Positions 1-9,150 of a DNA stretch of 64,000 nt are shown piece by piece. Position numbers and translations under genes: made by a program. This stretch comes from Chryseobacterium tagetis (GTDB lineage: Bacteria > Bacteroidota > Bacteroidia > Flavobacteriales > Weeksellaceae). The notes beneath the pieces were generated by a model that made no database searches, was not told the DNA's origin, and saw only the letters and a list, made by a program, of their open reading frames with translations. Numbering within the stretch: position 1 is the stretch's first letter; every line of letters starts with the position of its first letter. The stretch covers positions 496,001-560,000 of the forward strand of contig NZ_JAERSE020000001.1 in the NCBI RefSeq assembly GCF_016735585.2. Reading direction: 5' to 3'.

Positions 1-1
1 G

Positions 2-2944
2 TCGGCTTTATTTCCGCAGATTACTTTTCCGAAAATAAAAATTATTGCTGATGCAGGACAACAGCCTGTGAATCAGATGACAGTTGGTGTCACCAAAGTT
101 TTGGAAGATGCAGTGAAAAAAGTTCCTGATTTGGAGGTGTTGAAAAGTACAACCAGTAGAGGAAGCTGTGAAATATCCGCTTTTATGGATTGGAATGTGA
201 ATGTAGATTTAGCCAAACAACAGATCGAAAGCAGTGTAAATGAAGTACGAAACCAATTACCGCCGGATATCAATATTTCTGTTGAGAAAATGAATCCGTC
301 GATTCTTCCGGTCATGGGATATTCGTTGAATTCAACTTCAAAAGATCCGATTGAGCTGAAACAGTTGGCACTTTATACCATCAAACCTTTTCTTTCGCAG
401 GTTGCAGGCGTGAGTGAAGTAAGAATTATCGGCGGTCAGGACAAGGAATTTCGTGTGGTGATGAATCAGGCGATGATGGCGAGATTGGGAATTACTCCCG
501 CTTCAGTGGAACAGGCGATCAATAATAGCAATTTTATTAAGTCAAATGGATATTCCTCAGATTTTCGCTATTTATATTTAACACTTACCGATGCGCAGAT
601 TCGTAATGAAAATCAATTGAAAAATCTGGTGGTAAGCAATAATGGAAACCGAATCGTTCTGTTGAGTGATATTGCCCAAATCAATGTTCATAATGCGAAA
701 CAATATATTAAAGTAAATGCTAACGGACAGGAAAGCATTTTGATTGCCATCATTCAGCAACCCAATGCAAATGTGGTTGATCTAAGCAAAGCAATGGAGG
801 CAAAAATTGCAGAACTGCAAAAAACATTACCGAAAGATATCGTTTTAAAACCTTATTATGTTCAGGCAGATTTTGTGAATGATTCCATTAAAAGTGTTAC
901 GGATGCTTTATGGATAGGGTTGGTTTTAGCAATTATCGTAGCCATTATTTTCCTTCGTTCATGGAAGGCGAGTGCGGTTATTTTAATCACGATTCCGATA
1001 ACGCTAAGTCTTACGATGCTTGTTTTGTACACGATGGGACAGACGTTCAATATCATGACTTTGGGAGCCATTGCCGCAGCGATAGGATTAATTATTGATG
1101 ATGCGATTGTTGTGGTAGAACAAATCCACAGAACGCACGAAGAGCATCCTGAAGAATCATCAAAAACATTAGTGCAAAAAGCGATTAATTATCTTTTGAA
1201 AGCAATGGTGGGTTCGTCACTCAGTACAATTGTAATTTTCTTGCCATTTATGTTGATGAGCGGAGTAGCGGGAGCTTATTTTAAAGTAATGACAGATACA
1301 ATGATTATAACATTAATCTGTTCATTTTTTGCCACTTGGATCTTATTGCCAATCATTTATTTACTCTTATCATCTGGAAATAAAAAAGAAAAAAATCTTC
1401 AGCATCACGACGTGAAAGAAAGAAAATGGGTGGGTTTTTTTATTAGAAAACCAGTATTCAGTTATGCTTTTATTGGAGTGTTGATTATTTTAACAGCAAT
1501 TATTCTTCCCAATATCAGTACCGGATTTTTGCCCGATATGGATGAAGGAAGCATTGTTTTAGACTACAATTCGCCTCCGGGAACTTCATTGGAAGAAACA
1601 GATAGAGAACTGAAAGAAGTCGAAAAAATTATCACTTCAACGCCCGAAGTTGCAGCATACAGCCGAAGAACAGGAACTCAAATGGGATTTTTCATTACTG
1701 AGCCGAACAGAGGAGATTATTTAATTCAGTTAAAGAAAAACAGAAGTAAAACAACGAATGAAGTGACTGATGATATTCGTGCAAAAATAGATGCTTCCGG
1801 ATTACCATTGACCGTAGATTTCGGACAGGTGATTACCGATATGTTAGGAGATTTGATGAGTAGTGTTCAGCCGATTGAAATCAAGGTTTTTGGAACTGAC
1901 CAGAAAGTGATTGAAGATTATTCTAAAAAAATAGCCGGAATTGTGGAGAAAGTCAACGGAACAGCCGATGTATTCGACGGAATTGTGATTGCGGGACCAT
2001 CGATGGTTGTCACTCCCAAACTGTCTGTTTTAGCTCAATATAACATTTCATTACCTGATTTTCAGAACCAGCTACAGGCCAATTTAGACGGAAACGTAGC
2101 CGGAAATATTTTCGATAATGTTCAGTACACTCCGATACGATTATTGTATAACGAAAAAACGAACCAGTCTTTAAGCGACATCAACAACAGTATGATTGCT
2201 CTGCCCAACGGAACTTTGAAACCCTTAAGTGAATTTGCTACCGTAAATGTAATCACAGGTTCTGCCGAAGTCAACAGAGAAGATCTACAGACGTTGGGAA
2301 TTGTAACGGCAAGACTGGATAATGGAAATCTGGGCGGAACCATTCAGGAAATTCAGAAACAGATTGATCAGAAAATAAAACTGCCAAGCGGATATTCTGT
2401 AGTGTATGGCGGTGCATATGCAGAACAACAGCAATCTTTCAAAGAACTACTGATTATTCTGGTGGTTTCAAGTTTATTGGTTTTTTCGGTGATGCTGTTT
2501 TTATTCAGGAATGTTTTGGTTGCTCTGATCATCTTATTTATTTCAGTTTTAGGGCTTTCTGGAGGGATTTTATTATTGTACTTAACAAACACTCCTCTGA
2601 ATGTCGGAAGTTATACCGGACTTATTATGATGGTCGGAATCATCGGGGAGAATGCTATTTTCACGTATCTGCAATTTCACGAAAGTTTAGCAACAAAAAC
2701 CAAAGAAGAAGCTGTGATCTATGCTATAAGCACACGACTTCGACCGAAGCTAATGACCGCTTTGGGAGCAATTATCGCATTAATGCCTTTAGCATTGGGA
2801 ATCGGAACGGGAGCTCAAATGCATCAACCTTTAGCGATTGCAGTTATCGGAGGTTTTATCGTCGCATTGCCACTCTTACTTATTGTTTTGCCGACGCTGC
2901 TCAATAAAATTAATTTAAAACAAGAAGATATAAACAATCAATAA
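2..2944 (+). CDS. RND efflux transporter permease subunit (5' end outside window)
   Basis: Inner-membrane proton-driven pump of the AcrB/CusA superfamily. The reading frame is open from position 2, upstream of the first possible internal start (GTG at 68), and encodes the porter-domain stretch typical of RND proteins (LFPQITFPKI, then QQPVNQMTVGV). The true start is therefore before the window and the N-terminal helix is missing. Visible landmarks are the TM4 segment with the paired acidic residues (LIIDDAIVVVE), the second large periplasmic loop beginning near DMDEGSIVLDY, and six C-terminal membrane helices ending in GGFIVALPLLLIVLP. A secreted beta-propeller gene follows after 10 bp and may be co-transcribed. 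The membrane fusion and outer-membrane partners are not in the window, so drug or metal specificity cannot be assigned. Confidence 0.93.
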   Translation, partial: SALFPQITFPKIKIIADAGQQPVNQMTVGVTKVLEDAVKKVPDLEVLKSTTSRGSCEISAFMDWNVNVDLAKQQIESSVNEVRNQLPPDINISVEKMNPSILPVMGYSLNSTSKDPIELKQLALYTIKPFLSQVAGVSEVRIIGGQDKEFRVVMNQAMMARLGITPASVEQAINNSNFIKSNGYSSDFRYLYLTLTDAQIRNENQLKNLVVSNNGNRIVLLSDIAQINVHNAKQYIKVNANGQESILIAIIQQPNANVVDLSKAMEAKIAELQKTLPKDIVLKPYYVQADFVNDSIKSVTDALWIGLVLAIIVAIIFLRSWKASAVILITIPITLSLTMLVLYTMGQTFNIMTLGAIAAAIGLIIDDAIVVVEQIHRTHEEHPEESSKTLVQKAINYLLKAMVGSSLSTIVIFLPFMLMSGVAGAYFKVMTDTMIITLICSFFATWILLPIIYLLLSSGNKKEKNLQHHDVKERKWVGFFIRKPVFSYAFIGVLIILTAIILPNISTGFLPDMDEGSIVLDYNSPPGTSLEETDRELKEVEKIITSTPEVAAYSRRTGTQMGFFITEPNRGDYLIQLKKNRSKTTNEVTDDIRAKIDASGLPLTVDFGQVITDMLGDLMSSVQPIEIKVFGTDQKVIEDYSKKIAGIVEKVNGTADVFDGIVIAGPSMVVTPKLSVLAQYNISLPDFQNQLQANLDGNVAGNIFDNVQYTPIRLLYNEKTNQSLSDINNSMIALPNGTLKPLSEFATVNVITGSAEVNREDLQTLGIVTARLDNGNLGGTIQEIQKQIDQKIKLPSGYSVVYGGAYAEQQQSFKELLIILVVSSLLVFSVMLFLFRNVLVALIILFISVLGLSGGILLLYLTNTPLNVGSYTGLIMMVGIIGENAIFTYLQFHESLATKTKEEAVIYAISTRLRPKLMTALGAIIALMPLALGIGTGAQMHQPLAIAVIGGFIVALPLLLIVLPTLLNKINLKQEDINNQ

Positions 2945-2954
2945 ATTATTAAAA

Positions 2955-3980
2955 ATGAACACAAAATCTTTCATCATTGCAAGCGTATTTCTGTGTCTTT
3001 CACTTCATGTTTCAGCTCAGAAAACGTCTTCAGCAAATCCAATTAAAACCTTTACAATAGGAGGGAATAGTGATGGTTGGGATTATTTAACCGTAAATCC
3101 TGAAAATAATTTACTATATGTAAGCCACGGAACCAAAGTAAATGTTATCAACAAAACAACAGGCGAAAATCTTGGCGAAATTGCAGGAACAACAGGTGTT
3201 CACGGTATTGCATTTACTCCAAATTCTACGAATGGATTTATCACCTGCGGAAAATTAAATTCTGTGAAAGTATTTGATGTTAAAACAAATCAGGTGACAA
3301 GCGAAATCCCGGTCGGGCAAAATCCAGATGCTATTTTCTACGATATTTTTTCTAAAAAACTGGTGGTCTGCAATGGGAAAACAAATAATATAAGCGTGAT
3401 TAACCCTGAAAATAACACGGTTGTAAAAACCATTGATGTGGGTGGAAAACCTGAAACCGCGGTAAGTAACGGAAAAGGGAAAATTTTCGTCAATATTGAA
3501 GATAAAAACGAAATCGTTGTTATTGATGCTAAAAATTTCACAGTACTAAACCATTGGAGTTTAGATAAAGAAGAAGGACCTTCCGGACTTGCTATGGATA
3601 CAAAAACCAACAGACTTTTTAGCACCTGTGATAAAATGCTGGTGATTTTAGATTCCGAAACGGGAAAAATGATTAAAAAAATGCCTATTGGAGAGGGTTG
3701 CGACGGTGCTGTTTTCGATGATAAGTCGAAGATCATTTATACATCAAACGGAGAAGGAACCATTTCTGTAATTCAGGAGAAAAATGCGAATCAGTTTGTA
3801 GCGCTTAAAAACATTACGACTAAAAAAGGAGCAAGAACGCTTACGTTAGATAGCTCTACACAGACTATTTATCTGCCGACAGCTGATTTCGATGACAAAG
3901 AAAAAGACAGCCGGGGAAGACCAAAGATCAAAGAAGGAACTTTTGAGGTTCTTGCGGTGAAAACCGATTATTATAAATAA
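2955..3980 (+). CDS. Secreted YncE/YVTN-type beta-propeller protein
   Basis: 341 residues, with a signal peptide (hydrophobic stretch ending HVSAQ at about residue 22) and repeating blades of the form 'lyVs.g..v.Vin..tg....i' (for example LLYVSHGTKVNVINK, KLVVCNGKTNNISVIN, KIIYTSNGEGTISVI). This is the YncE/40-residue YVTN family, a probable seven-bladed propeller of the periplasm or cell surface. Homologues are uncharacterised or implicated in metal or envelope processes. It starts 10 bp after the RND permease stop, which suggests one transcript. No catalytic residues can be named; a ligand-binding or scaffolding role is inference. Confidence 0.85.
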   Translation: MNTKSFIIASVFLCLSLHVSAQKTSSANPIKTFTIGGNSDGWDYLTVNPENNLLYVSHGTKVNVINKTTGENLGEIAGTTGVHGIAFTPNSTNGFITCGKLNSVKVFDVKTNQVTSEIPVGQNPDAIFYDIFSKKLVVCNGKTNNISVINPENNTVVKTIDVGGKPETAVSNGKGKIFVNIEDKNEIVVIDAKNFTVLNHWSLDKEEGPSGLAMDTKTNRLFSTCDKMLVILDSETGKMIKKMPIGEGCDGAVFDDKSKIIYTSNGEGTISVIQEKNANQFVALKNITTKKGARTLTLDSSTQTIYLPTADFDDKEKDSRGRPKIKEGTFEVLAVKTDYYK

Positions 3981-4023
3981 GAGTATTATGAATACAACTG
4001 TTAAGCTTATTTAAACTTTTTAT

Positions 4024-4184
4024 TTAGCCACAAAAGGCATAAAAATTCAGATAATGTATTTAAAGATTGTCATTACAATGAAAAAAGACGCATAAGCCTT
4101 TAAAAAATCTTTGATTTTTATTCTGTTGAGAACTTTTATGATCTAATAGCATCTACCCTTATAGTTTTGGATCTTTTGTGGTTA
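4024..4184. repeat. Candidate dispersed palindromic element (imperfect terminal inverted repeats)
   Basis: The convergent intergenic region between the propeller gene and the desaturase fusion begins with tagccacaaaag (4025-4036) and ends with cttttgtggtta (4173-4184), which are inverted repeats matching at 11 of 12 positions. The interior (about 135 bp) is rich in runs such as aaaaaatctttgattttt and has no ORF. 'Accacaaaag' ends are, as I recall, common on small non-coding interspersed repeats of flavobacterial genomes. Only one copy is in the window, so repeat status is inference. Confidence 0.4.
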
Positions 4185-4187
4185 CAT

Positions 4188-7100
4188 CTAAAATGTTGTG
4201 TTAAACCCAAATCTGATCCCAAACTTTGGTGAGGTGCTATTGTTATTATTAGAAATATTATTCCAGATAAAATCTATTCGTAATGGGCGAAGATTACCAA
4301 AGCCAATATTCTCTATCCCAAAACCATATTCGATATAAGGTTTTTTGGGAACATTATATTTAATAGTTGAACGGTTGAGATTGATCATTTCATCAGAAAT
4401 TTTTCCCATATAGCTGCGAAATATGAGAACACTTCTGAATTTTGTTTTATTCAAAACCGGAATGTGGTTGATGATAAATCCATTAAAATGGTGATCAATA
4501 TTAAATTGAACAAATTCATCTGCAACAAATTGATAATAGTTTAATAAAGCAAAGGTATTGGGTGCATAAAAATAGGTTTGATTTGCCGAAACGCCACTAG
4601 CTAAAGATAAAGGGACGGGATTAAAAGTTTTTCCTGCAATAATGGTAGGATCAAAAACTCCGAATTTTCCTAAAAAAATTGGGTGGTTATACAGAATATT
4701 AATTTTTTGATATTTAAATTGTGATTCTCCAAAATCACTAAATCCTCTTGTGAAATTGGTTAATAAAGAAGGATGCAACTTAATTCCTAAATTCCTGTCA
4801 ACACCAGTTCCAAAAACCTCTCTTCGGGGAGTGTAGTTTACGAAGAAAGTCGTATTGAAATCATTGGTCATATTTTCTAAATTATGAGTTTCAGGATTTA
4901 TAAAAGCGAGAGAAAATAAATCCGGAGCCGCACTTTGTATGGTACTGTAACTTCCTAAAATTCCCACTTCAACGTTTTTATAAGGCTCCGATGAAATTTT
5001 AACTCCTACTTTGTCAATTTTAGATAAATAATAATTTCTGCCTCTGGTAAATATAGCTTTAGATTCATTCTGAGCATCCGGCAGAATATGATCGCCGACA
5101 AAACTGGTTAATCCGGCTTGTTGATAGTCGTCTGTGTATGCTGCATCAATTACTAATCTTCCTTTTTTTAATAAAAGATACCTTGTTTCTAACCCAAAGC
5201 TGAGAGAATTGTTTTTAAAACCATAGGTTGTAAAGCCTTGTATTCTAAAGCGATCATTTAACCCATGATAGGTTCTGAAGCCAAGTCTGAAATTAAATCC
5301 CTGAATCTCATTACTGGCAATGGCACTGTAAATATTTCCAAGCTGTATTCCTTTAAAAGCATTGAAATAGCCTTCTGAAAAGGTATAAAGAGTATTGGTT
5401 ATGTTAGTGATTTTTGGAGTGTTACTTGTAAACTCAACCAATTTTTCAATTCTTTTAGCTTCGGCATCGGCATTTTCGGCTATTAGATCTTTGGAGGAAG
5501 AAGGAATCTGTTCCGGTGTAATATCATTATAAAATGAAATTTTTTGGGGTTCATCAAAAGTATAATTACTGAAAAAATCTTTTTTTATTACATAAAGTCC
5601 CCTTTCATCTTTCTTTGTAAGTATCGTAAAAACACCACTATAATTATTACTTTCGGGAATATATATTTTTTGATCATTTAATGTATACGTTTTGCTGAAA
5701 TTCAGATCTTTTACAAAATTGAGATTCATATTGTGAGGCGCTATCAACTCTATGGAAACTAATGCATAATTGATGGAAGATATTTTAAAACTACCTCTGA
5801 AACCAAGCTCTCTGCTTTCTCGGGGAAAATAATGGATGGTATATATTTTTTCATTATCTACAACAGTACTGTCTTTCAGTACATAATCATAGGTTCCAAA
5901 ACCTTCTTTTGAAAGCGGACTGACAAAATTCTTATTTAACAGGACAATATTTTCTTCGTATGGATTTACATTTTTGAAAGCAACTTCCAGCCTTTCAAAC
6001 AATTTTAAATCCTGAGGAACTCCAATATCTTTTCTTGCCAGTATTTTTCTTTTTTGTAAGTTAAATTTTGGTGATACATAATGATGATTAAAAGTTTGCA
6101 GCAGCTCAACCGGAATGTCAAAGCGATCACCGGAACCAGTAAGAATATTTTCATTAATCACGGAATCTGTTTTTTCTTTGAAAATATCTTCAGAAAATTT
6201 TCTGGTCATTCCATTCAAACCTATTTCTATACTGCTGTATTCATTATATTCATAAAAAGGGTTGTTAATTTTTTTGTTTTCATCTTTGTGCGCCCAGACT
6301 TTAAGTAAAACCTGATAGGCGGGATTAACTTCTTTTTTTACTCTTTTTTTTGATTTGCCAGATAAAAGAACGGTTTCAATTCTTGTAGAATCTTTTATTT
6401 CAGAAACCGACTTTATCTGTGCAGAAAGGAGGTGTATTCCCAAAAAAAGAATCACTATATATGCTTTTTCTACGATGCTTTTGTTTACAACTGTTTTTTT
6501 TCTTTTTTTTCGGAACGGTCTTTTGATGAGCATTTTAAAGTTCGAATTATAATTAGCATTCATGTGGGTATTGATGCCGTAAATAATTTCATGTTGACAC
6601 ATTTTAGACGCTGTTCTGAAAAGATGATCCCAGATGGAAAGAATATCACCATAATTGGTATCCGTATAGGGTAATCTGTAATGATGATGAATGCTATGAG
6701 AATTTGGCGTAACAAATACAAGAGAAACATACCGGTCTATGCGTTCCGGAAGTTTTATACTTGAATGAGAAATGATGTTTGAGCTGCTTTCAAGCAATTG
6801 AAAAATAATAATGATCCAAGGGGAAATGCCCCATACAAAAATCGTTAGTATAAAAAAGCTGACACGCAAAAAAGTCTCGCCAGGATGCTCGCGAAAGGTT
6901 GTGCTGATGTCCACTTCCATATCACTATGGTGAATCTGATGAAATCGCCAGCAAAAAGGAATTTTGTGCATAAGGTAATGGTAGAGAAAATTGGAAAAAT
7001 CCAGCGCAATAATGGCTATCAAATAAAACAAAAAAGTATTTTCTTTAATTGGAAGATATTTTAAAAGTCCCCAATGACATATTTCTGTCTGGTTTGAAAC

Positions 7101-7298
7101 GTATAGTGCTAAATATGACAAAATCATTTGAACAGGAATCACAAAAATTAAAAAATGTGCATTCAAAAAGGTATGTACGATTTTTTGCTTAGAATCTTTG
7201 TTATGAAATAAGTTTTCAATTATCCAAAATGCAGCAAGTATAAATATGAATAACGAAATCTGAATCGTAAAAGTGTGATTTTCCAATAAATGGGTCAT
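4188..7298 (-). CDS. Sterol desaturase/fatty acid hydroxylase fused to a DUF5686-type outer-membrane protein
   Basis: 1036 residues in one open frame but with two unlike halves. Residues 1 to about 255 are a four-helix membrane hydroxylase of the sterol desaturase superfamily with the three His clusters HYLMH, HQIHH and HSIHHHY (diiron ligands). At about residues 281-296 there is a second signal-peptide-like stretch (YIVILFLGIHLLSAQ), followed by roughly 740 residues resembling DUF5686 proteins: NPAYQVLLKVWAHKDEN, a long periplasmic part, then repeated beta strands and a terminal GIRFGFNTTF typical of an outer-membrane barrel. Met256 (codon at 6533-6531) could start the second half as a separate 781-residue secreted protein. 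The join lies in a lysine-rich stretch encoded by long homopolymer runs (6492-6510). Either this is a real fusion, or two adjacent genes were merged by a deletion or an indel. The second half lacks the carboxypeptidase-like regulatory domain that many DUF5686 proteins carry. Confidence 0.8.
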   Translation of the reverse strand: MTHLLENHTFTIQISLFIFILAAFWIIENLFHNKDSKQKIVHTFLNAHFLIFVIPVQMILSYLALYVSNQTEICHWGLLKYLPIKENTFLFYLIAIIALDFSNFLYHYLMHKIPFCWRFHQIHHSDMEVDISTTFREHPGETFLRVSFFILTIFVWGISPWIIIIFQLLESSSNIISHSSIKLPERIDRYVSLVFVTPNSHSIHHHYRLPYTDTNYGDILSIWDHLFRTASKMCQHEIIYGINTHMNANYNSNFKMLIKRPFRKKRKKTVVNKSIVEKAYIVILFLGIHLLSAQIKSVSEIKDSTRIETVLLSGKSKKRVKKEVNPAYQVLLKVWAHKDENKKINNPFYEYNEYSSIEIGLNGMTRKFSEDIFKEKTDSVINENILTGSGDRFDIPVELLQTFNHHYVSPKFNLQKRKILARKDIGVPQDLKLFERLEVAFKNVNPYEENIVLLNKNFVSPLSKEGFGTYDYVLKDSTVVDNEKIYTIHYFPRESRELGFRGSFKISSINYALVSIELIAPHNMNLNFVKDLNFSKTYTLNDQKIYIPESNNYSGVFTILTKKDERGLYVIKKDFFSNYTFDEPQKISFYNDITPEQIPSSSKDLIAENADAEAKRIEKLVEFTSNTPKITNITNTLYTFSEGYFNAFKGIQLGNIYSAIASNEIQGFNFRLGFRTYHGLNDRFRIQGFTTYGFKNNSLSFGLETRYLLLKKGRLVIDAAYTDDYQQAGLTSFVGDHILPDAQNESKAIFTRGRNYYLSKIDKVGVKISSEPYKNVEVGILGSYSTIQSAAPDLFSLAFINPETHNLENMTNDFNTTFFVNYTPRREVFGTGVDRNLGIKLHPSLLTNFTRGFSDFGESQFKYQKINILYNHPIFLGKFGVFDPTIIAGKTFNPVPLSLASGVSANQTYFYAPNTFALLNYYQFVADEFVQFNIDHHFNGFIINHIPVLNKTKFRSVLIFRSYMGKISDEMINLNRSTIKYNVPKKPYIEYGFGIENIGFGNLRPLRIDFIWNNISNNNNSTSPKFGIRFGFNTTF

Positions 7299-7786
7299 TG
7301 TATATAAGTTTTAGATAAGGAGAATTATTGATGTAGCCTCGATAAAATCAAAATGATCTTGATTTAATTTTCCATGTGGTATATTTTCTAAAAACAAATT
7401 TGTGTACGCAATCTGTAGAAAAACTGAATTTAAATGAGGAATTAATAAATTTTCAAAGATTTTTAATTGATTGTGTATAAATGGTGAATAATTATTTTAT
7501 TTATAGTTAATTCAATAATTATTCTGAGGGATTAAGATATATGTGTTTATTCTAATTTTTTCACATTAAATATTAACTGCAACTTAGATCGAAGTGATTT
7601 CAAGAAGATCCTATCAATTAATTCTTTTTTATCGAAAAGGAGATGTATTTGAAAACCATATTCTATAAGAAAGATTTTTCTATACTGTGCGATACCAGCA
7701 ATTACAGGCTATCATTGATCTAGGTGGTTTAAATTCAGAATTTATTCAGAATCAGATTTTTAATTTGTATAAATAAAAATTTAATT
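7299..7786. other. Divergent intergenic region, 488 bp, possible coding remnant
   Basis: Very AT-rich region between the desaturase fusion (minus) and the PAP2 gene (plus); it must hold both promoters. Just before the PAP2 gene, about 7675-7776, one frame reads about 35 codons of protein-like composition (YQQLQAIIDLGGLNSEF within it) ending at a stop, with no start codon and an upstream stop. This may be the tail of a decayed gene. No RNA gene or strong hairpin was recognised. Confidence 0.3.
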
Positions 7787-8452
7787 ATGACACCGATATC
7801 TTTTCAGAAAAGAAAAATTACACCATTTGTATATGGTATTTTTTCAGTGCTAATTATAGCATTTTTACTGTTAAGTATTTACGTAGTTGCAGAGCCTCCT
7901 CAATATTTGGATATTCATATTTCAAAGGAAATTCAAGAGAATCAAAGCACGGGGCTTAATGATTTTATGATATGGATAAGCTGGTTGGGAAGAACATCTG
8001 TGTCTGTAATTGTAGTCATTGTCCTTTCATTGGTTTTAATGATATTAAAATATAAAAGAGAAGCAATTTTACTTTTCTCAACCTTACTTTCAGGAATAAT
8101 CGGACTGTTCTTTAAAGTAGTGATTAACCGTCCACGTCCAACCAAAGAATTTGTAAACTTATTGGAAGATACAAAATACCAGAGTTTTCCCAGTGGTCAT
8201 GTTTTGTTTTACACCGTTTTCTTTGGGGCACTAATTCTTATGATTTTAAATACAAAAAAACTGACCAATAAATCAAGGACGATCCTTTCGCTAGTCTGTT
8301 TAAGCATCATCTTTATTGGAGCCGTTTCGAGGGTTTATCTTGGAGCACATTGGTTTACAGATGTATTGGGAGGCTTTATTCTAGGATGTATTCTTACAGG
8401 TATTGCCGGATATTTTTATCTGGAAGATTCTAAAAAGATTAATAATCAATAA
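7787..8452 (+). CDS. PAP2-family membrane phosphatase
   Basis: 221 residues with about six membrane helices and the complete PAP2 signature: K110 to P116 (KVVINRP), the PSGH motif at 135-138, and SR181-182 with H188 and D192 (SRVYLGAHWFTD). Such enzymes dephosphorylate lipids (undecaprenyl pyrophosphate, phosphatidic acid, lipid A or PG phosphate) on the periplasmic side. The substrate cannot be read from the sequence. The gene is followed 15 bp later by a response regulator and then a histidine kinase, so it is the first gene of a regulatory operon and probably acts in envelope lipid remodelling. Confidence 0.9.
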   Translation: MTPISFQKRKITPFVYGIFSVLIIAFLLLSIYVVAEPPQYLDIHISKEIQENQSTGLNDFMIWISWLGRTSVSVIVVIVLSLVLMILKYKREAILLFSTLLSGIIGLFFKVVINRPRPTKEFVNLLEDTKYQSFPSGHVLFYTVFFGALILMILNTKKLTNKSRTILSLVCLSIIFIGAVSRVYLGAHWFTDVLGGFILGCILTGIAGYFYLEDSKKINNQ

Positions 8453-8467
8453 ACTTATATAACAATT

Positions 8468-9142
8468 ATGAAAATACTTATCATAGAAGATGAATCTGCC
8501 TTAAGTAAAAGCATGGTCAGTTATTTGAGTTCTGAAAGTTATTTGTGCGAGGTTGCAAATGATTTTAAAAATGCGATTGAGAAAGCAGATTCTTACGACT
8601 ATGACTGTGTTCTTTTGGATATCTCTCTTCCTGATGGAAATGGTTTAAATGTCTTAAAATTTTTAAAAGAAAATAATAAAACGGAAGGAGTAATTATTAT
8701 TTCAGCGAAAAACTCAATTGAAGATAAAATAGAAGGGCTAAAAATGGGAGCCGATGATTATATTCCTAAGCCATTTCATTTATCAGAATTGAGTGCCCGT
8801 ATTGCAGCAGTGATTCGCAGAAGAAAATTTAATGGAGACAATATTTTAATTCTTAAAGAAATCACCATTGATATTTTAGCTAAAACAGTTTCCATTAATA
8901 ATCATATTGCAGATTTAACGAGAACAGAGTATGATCTGTTGCTTTATTTTGCTGTGAACAAAAACAGGGTGCTTTCTAAGGCCGCGATTGCAGAACATCT
9001 ATCAGGTGAAGATATTTATCTGTATGAAAATTATGATTTTATATATGCTCATATCAAGAATCTCAAGAAAAAACTTTCCAAAGTTGGATGCGATGACTAT
9101 TTAAAATCTGTGTACGGAATGGGATATAAATTTGAAATCTGA
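8468..9142 (+). CDS. OmpR-family response regulator
   Basis: 224 residues. The receiver domain has the acidic pocket (IIEDE), phospho-acceptor D51 (LLDISLPDG), the Thr/Ser position in IISAKN and conserved K101 (IPKPF). A C-terminal winged helix ends with SVYGMGYKFEI, the usual OmpR/PhoB DNA-binding end. It lies between the PAP2 gene and the sensor kinase gene (8 bp), so it is the cytoplasmic transcriptional output of this pair. Targets are unknown; the neighbouring envelope genes are the obvious candidates. Confidence 0.95.
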   Translation: MKILIIEDESALSKSMVSYLSSESYLCEVANDFKNAIEKADSYDYDCVLLDISLPDGNGLNVLKFLKENNKTEGVIIISAKNSIEDKIEGLKMGADDYIPKPFHLSELSARIAAVIRRRKFNGDNILILKEITIDILAKTVSINNHIADLTRTEYDLLLYFAVNKNRVLSKAAIAEHLSGEDIYLYENYDFIYAHIKNLKKKLSKVGCDDYLKSVYGMGYKFEI

Positions 9143-9150
9143 TATCTGAT

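Noticed and set aside
3338..3736. 132-residue ORF antisense to the beta-propeller gene
   Set aside because: Shadow frame of a well-supported gene; no signal of its own.
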